Positions 10,519 to 18,616 of a stretch of DNA of 64,000 nt are shown here, piece after piece. This DNA comes from Cytophagaceae bacterium (GTDB taxonomy: Bacteria; Bacteroidota; Bacteroidia; Flavobacteriales; Flavobacteriaceae): NCBI GenBank assembly GCA_002710685.1, contig PALD01000054.1:62001-126000 (forward strand), read 5' to 3'. How positions within the stretch are numbered: the stretch's first letter is position 1; every line of letters starts with the position of its first letter. The notes under the pieces are model-generated. The model was not told where the DNA came from. It saw nothing but the letters and a program-made list of their open reading frames with translations, and did not search any database. The position numbers and the translations under genes are program-made.

Positions 10519-12327
10519 TTATTTGGCTTTAAGCCAAAGTTCCCTTGCCTGGATAGCTTTTCTTGAAGCATTTTCATCAAGGGAGATGGTGTAAGCGGGA
10601 TTTTTTCCAAAGGTTATTTCTGTTTCCTTCTCCTTGCCAAACCTTATGTATCTTACCTTTACCTTGTCACCTATCTCATGAGACCCCTTGATGGCGTCAA
10701 GTGCCTCGAGGGTTGTGGTGGGTTTGCCGTCAATAGTGGTAATGACATCACCTTCATCAAGCCCTGCTTCATATGCGGGAGACCCTTGCTGGGTGGCCCG
10801 GCTGACCTCAAGGCCATTTTCTTTTGCTTTAAAAGTTGCACCCAGGTATGGCGCATCGTCATCTTGCTCAAGTTTTAGCCCTACTGACTTGAACAGGGTT
10901 GCATAGTCTGGCATCTGTGAGGCAAGGATGTATCTTGAAAAAAATCCTTTGGCGAAAGCCTCACCGGCATATTCACTCAGTGTTTTCTCAATATCCTTAT
11001 AGTTATAGGCGACTTCTGTTTTTCCATATTTTTCCCACATCATCTTCATGAAATCATCCAGGCTGTAATTGCCATCAAGATTTCTTAAGGAAAGGTCAAG
11101 GGCAAGCCCCAGGGTGCTCCCGTAAGAATAATAAGAAATAAAAGTGTTGCCACGGTTCACGGGATCTACTGATGTTGCCGCATCCACAAAAGGAGCCTGA
11201 TAGCTCATCTCGATGGGGTTAAAATACTTTCGGGCGGGTGAATTCCATACATAATTGAAGGTGCCGTTTAAACTGCCCGCATATTTCTCAGCATCATAGA
11301 TGTCTGCCCTCTCAAGGATCAATGTGGTGTAGTAACTTGTGAAACCTTCGGCAAACCAGAGTTCGCCAGCCATGTTTGCCTCTCTAAAATCAAAGGGCTC
11401 CAGGTCATCTGGGCGTATGCGCTCCACGTTCCAGGAGTGAAAATATTCATGGGCCACCGTGCCTATATTGTTGTCAAATCCTCCATTGGCAAGACCTTCA
11501 GTATCTGTTAAGATGGTGCTGTTTCTGTGCTCCATACCATCACCAGAAGCATTGGGCATGTAGCAGGCAAGAAAGGTGTACTGGCCATAATCATAATCTG
11601 GTAGCTCGCCATAGACGGCTTTTTCCTGCTTCACGATTTCCTGAACGTTTTTAAAATAGTCATCAACAAGCTGTGGCGTTGCAGAATCATCATGCAGCAC
11701 AAAGCGTATTTTCTTGCCGTCCAGCTCAAACTCCCTGAGTTTATAATCGCTTATCTCGGTGGGGCTGTCCATAAAATATTGCATGTCAGGTGCGCTATAC
11801 GTATTGCCAGATTCATGCTTGAGCTGGGTGGCAATCTTCCAGTCTAAATCTTCACGGGGGTAAAACGTAACCTCAATGGGGCGGTATTCAAGCCCATCAA
11901 CAAACATGAACGTGGCCGGCATGTTGAGGTGTGCGTGTGTATCGTCAACCTGAGAGTAAGTACCCCCACCGCGATTTGCAAAAAGCGTGTACTCAATATT
12001 CACGGTGCCGTCATGACCCGTGATTGTCCAGGAATACGGGTCAGGACGTGTAACGGTGAGCGGTTCTCCTTTTGAATTGGTCACCTTGACACCATACACG
12101 TTCTTGGCAAATTCATGCAATGCATAGCGGCCAGGGCTAGAGCGCGACATTCTAGCAGTGACCGTTCCTGTTTTAATATTGCTAAAGTGTGCCTTCACCA
12201 CGGCCTCGTGATGTGCGGTGTTCTCAAAAGAAATTGAGTACGTGTTTTTGGCTTGCGCCAAAATTGTTGCGGAAGTGAAAAGAAAAATCAAAACCGAAAA
12301 GAGAATTTTTTTAAACATAGTTATCAT
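10519..12327 (-). CDS. M61 family metallopeptidase with PDZ domain
   Basis: A 602-residue exported peptidase of the glycyl-aminopeptidase family M61. A signal peptide ends near LAQAKN. After an N-terminal beta domain come the zinc site HEYFHSWNVERIRP and the downstream glutamate in ELWFAEGFTSYY, then a C-terminal PDZ domain around residues 490-560 (GLEVSRATQQGSPAYEAGL). The start ATG overlaps the mgtC stop (ATGA), supporting translational coupling; a second Met three codons later is possible. A palindrome lies at each end of the gene (12247-12262 in the signal peptide, 10522-10538 at the C-terminus). Confidence 0.93.
   Translation of the reverse strand: MITMFKKILFSVLIFLFTSATILAQAKNTYSISFENTAHHEAVVKAHFSNIKTGTVTARMSRSSPGRYALHEFAKNVYGVKVTNSKGEPLTVTRPDPYSWTITGHDGTVNIEYTLFANRGGGTYSQVDDTHAHLNMPATFMFVDGLEYRPIEVTFYPREDLDWKIATQLKHESGNTYSAPDMQYFMDSPTEISDYKLREFELDGKKIRFVLHDDSATPQLVDDYFKNVQEIVKQEKAVYGELPDYDYGQYTFLACYMPNASGDGMEHRNSTILTDTEGLANGGFDNNIGTVAHEYFHSWNVERIRPDDLEPFDFREANMAGELWFAEGFTSYYTTLILERADIYDAEKYAGSLNGTFNYVWNSPARKYFNPIEMSYQAPFVDAATSVDPVNRGNTFISYYSYGSTLGLALDLSLRNLDGNYSLDDFMKMMWEKYGKTEVAYNYKDIEKTLSEYAGEAFAKGFFSRYILASQMPDYATLFKSVGLKLEQDDDAPYLGATFKAKENGLEVSRATQQGSPAYEAGLDEGDVITTIDGKPTTTLEALDAIKGSHEIGDKVKVRYIRFGKEKETEITFGKNPAYTISLDENASRKAIQARELWLKAK
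10522..10538. repeat. Dispersed palindrome TTTGGC-TTTAA-GCCAAA
   Basis: Perfect palindrome forming the last codons of the M61 peptidase gene (read as Trp-Leu-Lys-Ala-Lys before the stop). Confidence 0.8.
12247..12262. repeat. Dispersed palindrome TTTGGC-TTGC-GCCAAA
   Basis: Palindrome within the signal-peptide end of the M61 peptidase, read on the minus strand as Leu-Ala-Gln-Ala-Lys. Confidence 0.75.
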
Positions 12328-12767
12328 GTGTTATCATCAGGTTCTTCTATGAACTTGCTTTCAATCCACCCAAAAATACGGTTAATAATGATTACGGCTA
12401 CCGTGAGCATGAGCAGGTCCCAGTACATGCCCATCGCGGCCAGGCATCCTGCTGCGGCGCTGCACCATATGGTGGCAGCTGTGGTGAGCCCCTTTACAGA
12501 GCTTTCACCGGTCTTGATGATTGTTCCCGCACCCAGAAACCCCACACCTATCAACACCTGGCTCAAAACCCGGGTCATGTCAGCATACTCCTCACCCTGA
12601 AACTTGAGTGAGATCATCACAAAGACCGCAGCGCCCACCGCCACGAGCATATTGGTCTTGAGGCCCGCGTTCTTGTCCTTAAATTCCCTTTCAAGGCCTA
12701 TAAACAGGCCCGCACCTATTGCACAAAGCAGGTTGATGGCAAAGGTTATGGTTTCTTGTCCCGTCAT
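12324..12767 (-). CDS. MgtC/SapB family membrane protein
   Basis: A 147-residue inner-membrane protein with four to five hydrophobic spans. It has the family hallmarks GAGLFIGLERE and LIGVGFLGAGTI. MgtC relatives help bacteria cope with low magnesium or acid, but the exact role here cannot be read from sequence. It is the first gene of a minus-strand pair with the M61 peptidase and diverges from bioF across a 77-base gap. Confidence 0.92.
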   Translation of the reverse strand: MTGQETITFAINLLCAIGAGLFIGLEREFKDKNAGLKTNMLVAVGAAVFVMISLKFQGEEYADMTRVLSQVLIGVGFLGAGTIIKTGESSVKGLTTAATIWCSAAAGCLAAMGMYWDLLMLTVAVIIINRIFGWIESKFIEEPDDNT

Positions 12768-12790
12768 GTCCTAAATTTACGAAAGTTGGC

Positions 12791-12827
12791 AAACACCTCA
12801 CTGGTTTTCAAATCGCGTGAGGTGTTT
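12791..12827. promoter_or_regulatory. Perfect 11 bp inverted repeat, candidate bioF operator
   Basis: AAACACCTCAC - 15 bases - GTGAGGTGTTT. It lies between divergent mgtC and bioF, 5 bases upstream of a TACTTTTG -7 box (12833-12840), so it covers the expected -33 zone of the bioF promoter. Arm length and spacing resemble BirA operators (two 9-base arms about 15 apart), though the arm sequence differs from the usual TTGTAAAC. No plus-strand gene upstream needs a terminator here. Confidence 0.55.
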
Positions 12828-12832
12828 TCTTT

Positions 12833-12840
12833 TACTTTTG
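12833..12840 (+). promoter_or_regulatory. Candidate -7 box of bioF
   Basis: TACTTTTG (TAnnTTTG consensus) ends only 4 bases before the bioF ATG, so the mRNA would be nearly or fully leaderless if this box is used. Confidence 0.5.
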
Positions 12841-12844
12841 CCGT

Positions 12845-13990
12845 ATGCTCCCTAAAAAACTTCAGCACAAGTTAGATAAGCGCAGCAATGACAATTCACT
12901 GCGCACGCTCACGCCACAACGTGACCTGGTCGATTTTTCATCAAATGATTATCTGGGCTTTGCTCGTGATAAGGGCATTTATGACCGGGCTCATGAAATT
13001 TTGCAAAAAAATAACCTGTACTGCAACGGTAGCTCGGGCTCGCGTTTACTTTCGGGTAATCATGCTCTGTTCGCTTTCGCGGAAGCAGAACTTGCAAAGT
13101 TCTACAACGCTGCAGATGCCTTGATCTTCAACTCGGGCTATGACGCAAACGTGGGGTTTTTCAGCGCTGTGCCACAGCGGGGAGATGTGATCTTGTACGA
13201 TGAACTTGTACATGCCAGCATCAGGGATGGGATCCAGATGTCTTTGGCAAAAGCCTATAAATTCAAGCATAATGACGTTCAGGACCTAGAACAAAAATTA
13301 CGGAAACTGTCAGTGGCCATGCAGGTTTATGTAGTGACTGAATCAGTTTTTTCCATGGATGGCGACTCGCCAAACCTGCGGAAAATGGCCAGGATCTGCG
13401 ACGGGGAATTTGCCCATTTGATTGTAGATGAGGCACATGCTGCTGGGGTTTTGGGCCGGGGTCATGGTCTTGTAGAAGATTTGGCTTTAAGCCAAAGGGT
13501 ATTTGCCCGCCTGGTCACTTTTGGGAAGGCCATGGGTTGTCACGGCGCCGCGATTTTGTGTGATGCAGATTTAAAATCTTTCCTGGTCAATTTTGCCCGA
13601 AGCTTGATCTACACTACTGCCCTGCCACCCCATGCGGTCGCAACCATTATTGCAGGCCATGAAGCGCTCAATGGTATGGGCGGTAATAGCACATCGCCGG
13701 TGAGTTTATTGCAGGACAACATTCAATTTTTTAAATCCCAGCTCCCGGTCTTCAACCTTCAATCACTTTTCATAACAGGTGATTCTGCGATTCAATCTGC
13801 AATTATAAGCGGTAATGAGCGTGTAAAAGAGGTCTCTGAAAAGTTAAAACTTGAAGGGTTTTCTGTACTGCCTATCTTATCGCCCACCGTACCGGCGGGT
13901 GACGAGCGTTTGCGTTTTTGCCTGCATAGTTACAATTCGCAGGAAGAAATCAAAACTGTTTTGGCGCTCTTGGCTAAATTTGTAGGATGA
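12845..13990 (+). CDS. bioF: 8-amino-7-oxononanoate synthase
   Basis: PLP enzyme joining pimeloyl-thioester and alanine, the first dedicated ring-forming step of biotin synthesis. The 381-residue protein has VDFSSNDYLGFA, GSSGSRLLSGNH, the VDEAHAAGVLG motif and the PLP lysine K228 in VTFGKAMG. It starts the biotin cluster; its stop overlaps bioD (ATGA). Two dispersed palindromes lie inside: 13073-13086 (read AFAEA) and 13481-13495 (read LALSQ). Confidence 0.96.
   Translation: MLPKKLQHKLDKRSNDNSLRTLTPQRDLVDFSSNDYLGFARDKGIYDRAHEILQKNNLYCNGSSGSRLLSGNHALFAFAEAELAKFYNAADALIFNSGYDANVGFFSAVPQRGDVILYDELVHASIRDGIQMSLAKAYKFKHNDVQDLEQKLRKLSVAMQVYVVTESVFSMDGDSPNLRKMARICDGEFAHLIVDEAHAAGVLGRGHGLVEDLALSQRVFARLVTFGKAMGCHGAAILCDADLKSFLVNFARSLIYTTALPPHAVATIIAGHEALNGMGGNSTSPVSLLQDNIQFFKSQLPVFNLQSLFITGDSAIQSAIISGNERVKEVSEKLKLEGFSVLPILSPTVPAGDERLRFCLHSYNSQEEIKTVLALLAKFVG
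13481..13495. repeat. Dispersed palindrome TTGGC-TTTAA-GCCAA within bioF
   Basis: Perfect 5 bp-arm palindrome read as Leu-Ala-Leu-Ser-Gln in BioF, just before the PLP-lysine segment. Confidence 0.75.
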
Positions 13991-14607
13991 GTAAAAAACA
14001 CGTTTTTTTTATCACCGGCATAGGTACTGAAGTTGGTAAAACCATAGTTTCGGCTATTGTTACAGAAGCATTGCAAGCAGATTATTGGAAGCCTATTCAG
14101 GCGGGAGACCTTGATAATTCTGACTCGCATAAAGTGAAAGCGCTGGTCTCAAATAATAAGACCGTTTTTCATGAAAATGACTTTGCGCTGAACACGCCCA
14201 TGAGTCCGCACGCTGCGGCTGAAATAGATGGTATCGAGGTAAACGCTGCAGCCATTACAGAACCACAAACGGAGAATAACCTTGTCATAGAAGGCGCTGG
14301 TGGATTGCTGGTTCCAATTAATGATACCGAAACAATTTTGGACTTGATCCAACCGCATCATAAAGTCATCGTGGTTTCCCGCCATTATTTGGGTAGCATT
14401 AACCACACCTTGCTCACCATTGAAAAATTAAAGCAGGATGGAAAGCAGATTCACGGGGTTATATTTAACGGCAACGAGCACCCAACCACAGAATCCATCA
14501 TCAAGAAAATGGCAGGTGTGCCCGTGCTGGGAAGAATCGATGACGAACCCTATTTTGACGAAAACGTGGTGCGGGAATATGCTGATAAGATAGATTTGGG
14601 TAGTTAG
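13987..14607 (+). CDS. bioD: Dethiobiotin synthetase
   Basis: Closes the ureido ring of dethiobiotin from 7,8-diaminopelargonate, CO2 and ATP. The 206-residue protein shows the P-loop GTEVGKT (13-19), the KPIQAGD segment and VIEGAGGLLVP. It overlaps the bioF stop by four bases, indicating translational coupling. It is somewhat short but complete. Confidence 0.95.
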   Translation: MSKKHVFFITGIGTEVGKTIVSAIVTEALQADYWKPIQAGDLDNSDSHKVKALVSNNKTVFHENDFALNTPMSPHAAAEIDGIEVNAAAITEPQTENNLVIEGAGGLLVPINDTETILDLIQPHHKVIVVSRHYLGSINHTLLTIEKLKQDGKQIHGVIFNGNEHPTTESIIKKMAGVPVLGRIDDEPYFDENVVREYADKIDLGS

Positions 14608-14625
14608 ATATTAGTATTGAGATGT

Positions 14626-14665
14626 CAGTTCGAGTGTCTGCCGCAGGCGGATGTATCGAGAACTG
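14626..14665. repeat. REP-like inverted repeat (CAGTTC ... GAACTG)
   Basis: A 40-base element with outer arms CAGTTC/GAACTG, inner TCGA pairs and a GC-rich centre TGCCGCAGGCGG. It lies 18 bases after the bioD stop. Elements beginning CAGTTCGAGTG and ending ATCGAGAACTG are familiar in intergenic regions of flavobacteria; from this window alone only one copy is visible. Confidence 0.6.
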
Positions 14666-14712
14666 TTCAAATCGGAAAAAAGAAAATAGAATAGAGAGAA
14701 AAGAGATTGCCT

Positions 14713-14978
14713 TTGGATAAATTAAATTTTTCTAAAGAATTAGAAGAGAAAAGAAAGCAAGAGCCGCTTACTTTAAAAGAATGGTTACTGTTTTTTTCCC
14801 GCTTTCACTCCAAGACCAAGGCATCGAGAAGACCACTTTTCAATTTCAGAATTTGAGCGTTTCAGAAAAATATGGCTACGAAACCAAACTAAAACAGGCT
14901 AAAGAGGTGCAAAGTATCGGATTTATATTCTGGTTTATTATTATATTAATGGTAGCTATTTTGGCTTCCGCCAAATAG
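14713..14978 (+). pseudogene. Small membrane protein gene broken by a one-base frameshift in a T-run
   Basis: A first frame from a TTG at 14713 (another at 14707) encodes a charged N-terminus MDKLNFSKELEEKRKQEPL then TLKEWLLFF, and stops at 14854-14856. At the run of seven Ts (14791-14797) the next frame continues FFPLSLQDQ, KYGYETKLKQAKEV, and a C-terminal membrane helix (FIFWFIIILMVAIL) ending in LASAK at 14978. Adding one T would give a single frame of about 88 codons. Loss of a base, programmed slippage, or a sequence error could explain it. A dispersed palindrome (14960-14975) forms the final codons. The remainder of the gap from bioD holds the REP-like repeat only. Confidence 0.6.
14960..14975. 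repeat. Dispersed palindrome TTTGGC-TTCC-GCCAAA
   Basis: Palindrome at the 3' end of the frameshifted small membrane gene, read as Leu-Ala-Ser-Ala-Lys before the stop. Confidence 0.75.
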
Positions 14979-15001
14979 ACTTTAAATCAATTTCCATAGC
15001 T

Positions 15002-15679
15002 ATGATCAAATACGTTTTTACCACTCTCTTTTTATTTTTATTAAGCTGCGCAAAAGCACAAGAAACTGTGAAGTTTCCATATTTTCAAAATAATACGCTA
15101 GAAGATGTGCTTGATAATGATGATTGGGAGGTTTTAAAGCGTGTTGATGGAGATTTAAACGATGATTCGCAAGATGATGTGGCTTTAATTTTGCAGTCAA
15201 AAGATAGCGTTTATGAAAAACGTTGCGAGAGTTGTAAGCTTAAATCAACTAAAGCACGAATTCTTCTGGTTTTTGTTTCAAAGGAAGATTCTCAAAAACT
15301 GATTTCTCAAAATAATGATTTTATCATAAGAGGTGATGAAGGAGGAATGGCTCCTTATATTGAACCTGAGATTTCTATTGATGAAGGTGTTTTAAAAATT
15401 GACAACCAATTCACCAGATCTAGAATAGTATATAATGCAAAATTTATGGATGGCGAGTTTGTGGTTTCTTCTGTCTCATCATCTGGAACAACTGCCGCAA
15501 CAGGAGCTTTTGAAAATCATGAAATTGATTTCGAAAAAGGAATAATTCATGAAACCAAAGGTTTTATTGACGAAGAAGAATTTGAAGAAAAAACCTTGCC
15601 TTTAACTGCAAGTCCTAAAAAGCTTTCGGAGTTTAGTGAAATGATGAATTGGGAAATAGCTCCATATATTTTTATTTAA
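15002..15679 (+). CDS. Hypothetical exported lipoprotein
   Basis: A 225-residue protein of unknown function. A short signal sequence ends in LLSC (Cys16), a lipobox, or less likely at AKAQ. The segment DGDLNDDSQDDVAL resembles an FG-GAP/VCBS-type calcium loop. A CxxC pair follows (CESC). The gene is clearly AT-richer than bioD and bioA on either side, suggesting it was inserted into the biotin cluster. No family is recognised with confidence. Confidence 0.75.
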   Translation: MIKYVFTTLFLFLLSCAKAQETVKFPYFQNNTLEDVLDNDDWEVLKRVDGDLNDDSQDDVALILQSKDSVYEKRCESCKLKSTKARILLVFVSKEDSQKLISQNNDFIIRGDEGGMAPYIEPEISIDEGVLKIDNQFTRSRIVYNAKFMDGEFVVSSVSSSGTTAATGAFENHEIDFEKGIIHETKGFIDEEEFEEKTLPLTASPKKLSEFSEMMNWEIAPYIFI

Positions 15680-15691
15680 AGAATTTATTAG

Positions 15692-16960
15692 TTGAATATT
15701 ATAGAAAAAGACAAAAAATACATCTGGCATCCATTAACGCAGCATAAGCTTAATCCAGAAACGTTGCCTATTAAAAGGGCAAAGGGAGCCTTGCTCTGGG
15801 ATGAGGATGGCAAGGAATACGTTGACGGAATTTCATCTTGGTACACCGCTGTGTACGGGCATTGCAATGACTTTATCATCAAGCGTGCACAGGCGCAAAT
15901 GGAGCAGTTGGACCAGGTGGTTTTCAGTGGTTTTACGCATCAACCGGCTGTTGACCTGGCCGAAAAACTGATTTCCATTTTGCCTGAAGGGCAGCAGAAG
16001 GTTTTTTATAACGACAACGGCTCAACATCAACTGAAATCGGGATTAAAATGGCACTGCAATACCATTACAATAATGGAAAACCGCGCAAGCGCATGCTCG
16101 CTTTTGAAGATGGTTTTCATGGCGATACGCTGGGCGCAATGTCTGCTTCCGGGCTTTCGGTATATAATGGGCCGTTTGAGGATTTCTTTATAGATTTTAA
16201 ACGTATTTCGTTGCCTGATGCAGAAAATCTTGATGCGATTAAATCGAAAATTAAACAATTTCACGACGAGGAGAATATCGCGGGTTTTATCTACGAACCC
16301 CTGGTACAAGGTGCGGCCGGCATGCATATGTATTCCGCGGAAGCGTTGAATGAATTATTGCAATTTTGCCGTTCGCTGGGCATTGTTCTCGTCGCTGATG
16401 AGGTGATGACGGGTTTTGGTAAAACCGGTAAAAACTTCGCCTCAGATTATGTTGACACAAAACCCGATGTGATGTGTTTGTCCAAGGCCCTCAGCGCCGG
16501 TCTTGTGCCCATGGGCGCAACGACCTGTACGCAGGCGGTGTATGATGCTTTTTATTCAGATGATATTGGCAAGGGGCTTTTTCATGGGCATACTTATTCG
16601 GGCAATCCCATTGCTTGCGCCACGGCACTTGCGGGGCTCGATTTGCTTGGTTCTGCAGCAATGCAAGAAAATATCACAAATGTGGTTTCCTGGCATGAGG
16701 CTTTCGCCAAAGAGATGCGGGCAGAACCCTGCGTGGAAAATGTGCGCCAACTGGGTACAATCATCGCACTAGAGCTTAAACTTCCCATGGAACGTTATGG
16801 TAACTTGCGGTATCATATTTTTAACTTCTGTTTAGAAAATGGGGCTTTTTTACGTCCGCTGGGAGCAACGATGTACATCGCGGCGCCCTATGTTACAAAG
16901 CGCGAAGAGATGGAGCGGTTGTATGAAACCATCCGCAAAGTGATAAAACGATTTTGCTAA
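15692..16960 (+). CDS. bioA: Adenosylmethionine-8-amino-7-oxononanoate transaminase
   Basis: PLP transaminase converting KAPA to 7,8-diaminopelargonate with SAM as amino donor. The 422-residue protein shows IWHPLTQHK, GISSWYTAVYGH, NDNGSTSTEIGIKMA, DEVMTGFGKTG and the PLP lysine K265 in CLSKALSAGL. The start is TTG; the next in-frame Met would cut conserved residues. It is separated from bioD by about 1.1 kb of accessory genes. The palindrome-like GGCTTTCGCCAAAG near 16699-16712 is read as Ala-Phe-Ala-Lys. Confidence 0.95.
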   Translation: MNIIEKDKKYIWHPLTQHKLNPETLPIKRAKGALLWDEDGKEYVDGISSWYTAVYGHCNDFIIKRAQAQMEQLDQVVFSGFTHQPAVDLAEKLISILPEGQQKVFYNDNGSTSTEIGIKMALQYHYNNGKPRKRMLAFEDGFHGDTLGAMSASGLSVYNGPFEDFFIDFKRISLPDAENLDAIKSKIKQFHDEENIAGFIYEPLVQGAAGMHMYSAEALNELLQFCRSLGIVLVADEVMTGFGKTGKNFASDYVDTKPDVMCLSKALSAGLVPMGATTCTQAVYDAFYSDDIGKGLFHGHTYSGNPIACATALAGLDLLGSAAMQENITNVVSWHEAFAKEMRAEPCVENVRQLGTIIALELKLPMERYGNLRYHIFNFCLENGAFLRPLGATMYIAAPYVTKREEMERLYETIRKVIKRFC

Positions 16961-17000
16961 TGGCATCATAATTGATTTGGGTTTTGAAACCTAATCGATT

Positions 17001-18143
17001 ATGAGAAAAATTACGCTTCTTCTGTTGATATGTTTTTTCGCTTCATGCGAAAAAGATAAAAATGTTATTGCTTTAAAAGACTTGTTAAGTAATCCTCAGC
17101 TGGAGGAGCAAGTTTTTACGCTGCGTAGCGATACAATCAATTTCATTGTAGGAAAATTTGGGACACAGATTATGATAGACCCTCAAGATTTAGAAGGTTT
17201 TGATGGTAATCAAAGCCTAAAGCTTGAACTTGTTGAATTGACTACGAAAGAAGCGCTTGTGAAATATAATGCACAAACAATTGCTGATGGGAAGTGGCTT
17301 ATCTCTGGCGGCGCCTATAATATTCAGGTGAAGAACGGTGATAAATATTTAGAATTAAAGTCAGGAAAAGTTATTCAAGTTTCATTTCCACAATTATCCA
17401 CAGAAGCCATGAAAATTTTTGAAGGTAATCATGATGATTCTGGTAATATGAATTGGTATCTTACTGATAAGAACCTTGAGGAAAAAGTGTATCCGTGGAT
17501 ATTTTTAAAAGATACAATCGTTCTGGATGAGGAGATGACCAGAATTAATAGAGTAGACCAATACAGAATTGCATTTAACACTGTTCTTAAAGATTCAGGT
17601 TCATTTTCTGAATTTGAAAAAGATGAAAGAGTTTTGGCTAGTGACACCACGTTTTTTAAAAATGATACGCTTTATTCACAAATTAGGTTAAATATAATTT
17701 CTGAAACCGATTCTGATGAAATATTCTTTGACTCAATAGATGCAAGCCAGCTGAAAGAATACAATAATCTGATTTTCAAACGAAATAACACTTTAAGATT
17801 ATATCAAGCGATTGAGATTGCAAAACTTGGCTGGATCAATGTTGATAGATTTTATCCAGAAAATTTAGAAAGGGCAGAACTCACAATTGAGTCGGCAGCT
17901 GCAATGGGTGGAAACGCGTCAATATATATTGTAGATAGAAGCAATATGACAGTGTTGAATTTATACAATACTAATGTCAGTTTGCCTCTAAATAAAACAT
18001 TTGACCTCATAGCTTTTGATGTTTCAGCGCAAGGTTTCAAAGCCGCTAAAACTCAAATACGGCTCTCTAAAAACCGAACGGTTAAAGTAAAATTCAAAGA
18101 AGTCAGCGAAGCAAAGCTTCAAGAATTACTCAAGTTCAATTGA
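17001..18143 (+). CDS. Hypothetical lipoprotein
   Basis: A 380-residue predicted lipoprotein: the signal ends in FASC with Cys16 as the lipid site. The lipobox is encoded by a dispersed palindrome (17036-17052). The rest is beta-rich with a C-terminal segment that looks like an immunoglobulin-like or carboxypeptidase-regulatory domain (about 285-370). AT-rich compared with the bio genes, and of unknown function. Its 3' end overlaps the convergent Coa1-type gene by 18 bases. Confidence 0.75.
   Translation: MRKITLLLLICFFASCEKDKNVIALKDLLSNPQLEEQVFTLRSDTINFIVGKFGTQIMIDPQDLEGFDGNQSLKLELVELTTKEALVKYNAQTIADGKWLISGGAYNIQVKNGDKYLELKSGKVIQVSFPQLSTEAMKIFEGNHDDSGNMNWYLTDKNLEEKVYPWIFLKDTIVLDEEMTRINRVDQYRIAFNTVLKDSGSFSEFEKDERVLASDTTFFKNDTLYSQIRLNIISETDSDEIFFDSIDASQLKEYNNLIFKRNNTLRLYQAIEIAKLGWINVDRFYPENLERAELTIESAAAMGGNASIYIVDRSNMTVLNLYNTNVSLPLNKTFDLIAFDVSAQGFKAAKTQIRLSKNRTVKVKFKEVSEAKLQELLKFN
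17036..17052. repeat. Dispersed palindrome TTTCGC-TTCAT-GCGAAA
   Basis: Palindrome encoding the lipobox region (Phe-Ala-Ser-Cys-Glu-Lys) of the lipoprotein at 17001. Confidence 0.75.
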
Positions 18144-18578
18144 TCTTTCTGGCCTCAAATCCAGCACCAGCGTGTCTCCCACGGTCACCTCAAAAGTATC
18201 GTAGATTTTGGCCTCGCCCTTACCGTGGCTTTTGATATACACATGCCCTTCGCCATTGGGGCCCTTGATAGGAAAATTGGCTTCGGCCTTCCTAAAGCCA
18301 TTACTCGTTGAGACATTAAAACTGCCAAAACCATTTTTCTCAATGGGTTCGCCAAGAAGCTTGATGATCTCCTCATTTTGTTGAACAATCGTCAAGGCCT
18401 CATCGCCGCCGCTTTCTTCACTGATTAGATTAACAAAGCTAAAAATAGCAGAGCCCAGCACGATACACACCAGGATTATAAGCCCCAGGCAGCCCGTGGG
18501 CACCACCCATTTCCAGTTGCGTTTCCACCAGCTCTTCTTCGGTTCTTGAGAAAATTCATTGTTACTGTAGTTGTCCAT
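18126..18578 (-). CDS. Coa1-like (cytochrome c oxidase assembly factor Coa1 family) membrane protein
   Basis: A 150-residue protein with a short cytoplasmic N-terminus (SWWKRNWKW), one membrane helix (about 29-52, VPTGCLGLIILVCIV), and an extracytoplasmic domain with EEIIKLLGEPIEK, FPIKGPNGEGHVYI and a closing beta hairpin. This pattern is that of the Coa1/Tim21-like family found across Bacteroidota. A role in cytochrome oxidase assembly is by family name only. It overlaps the convergent lipoprotein gene by 18 bases. Confidence 0.75.
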   Translation of the reverse strand: MDNYSNNEFSQEPKKSWWKRNWKWVVPTGCLGLIILVCIVLGSAIFSFVNLISEESGGDEALTIVQQNEEIIKLLGEPIEKNGFGSFNVSTSNGFRKAEANFPIKGPNGEGHVYIKSHGKGEAKIYDTFEVTVGDTLVLDLRPERSIELE

Positions 18579-18616
18579 TTTCTGTGGCGTATTTTTGCAG
18601 TGAAAAATAATAAAAA

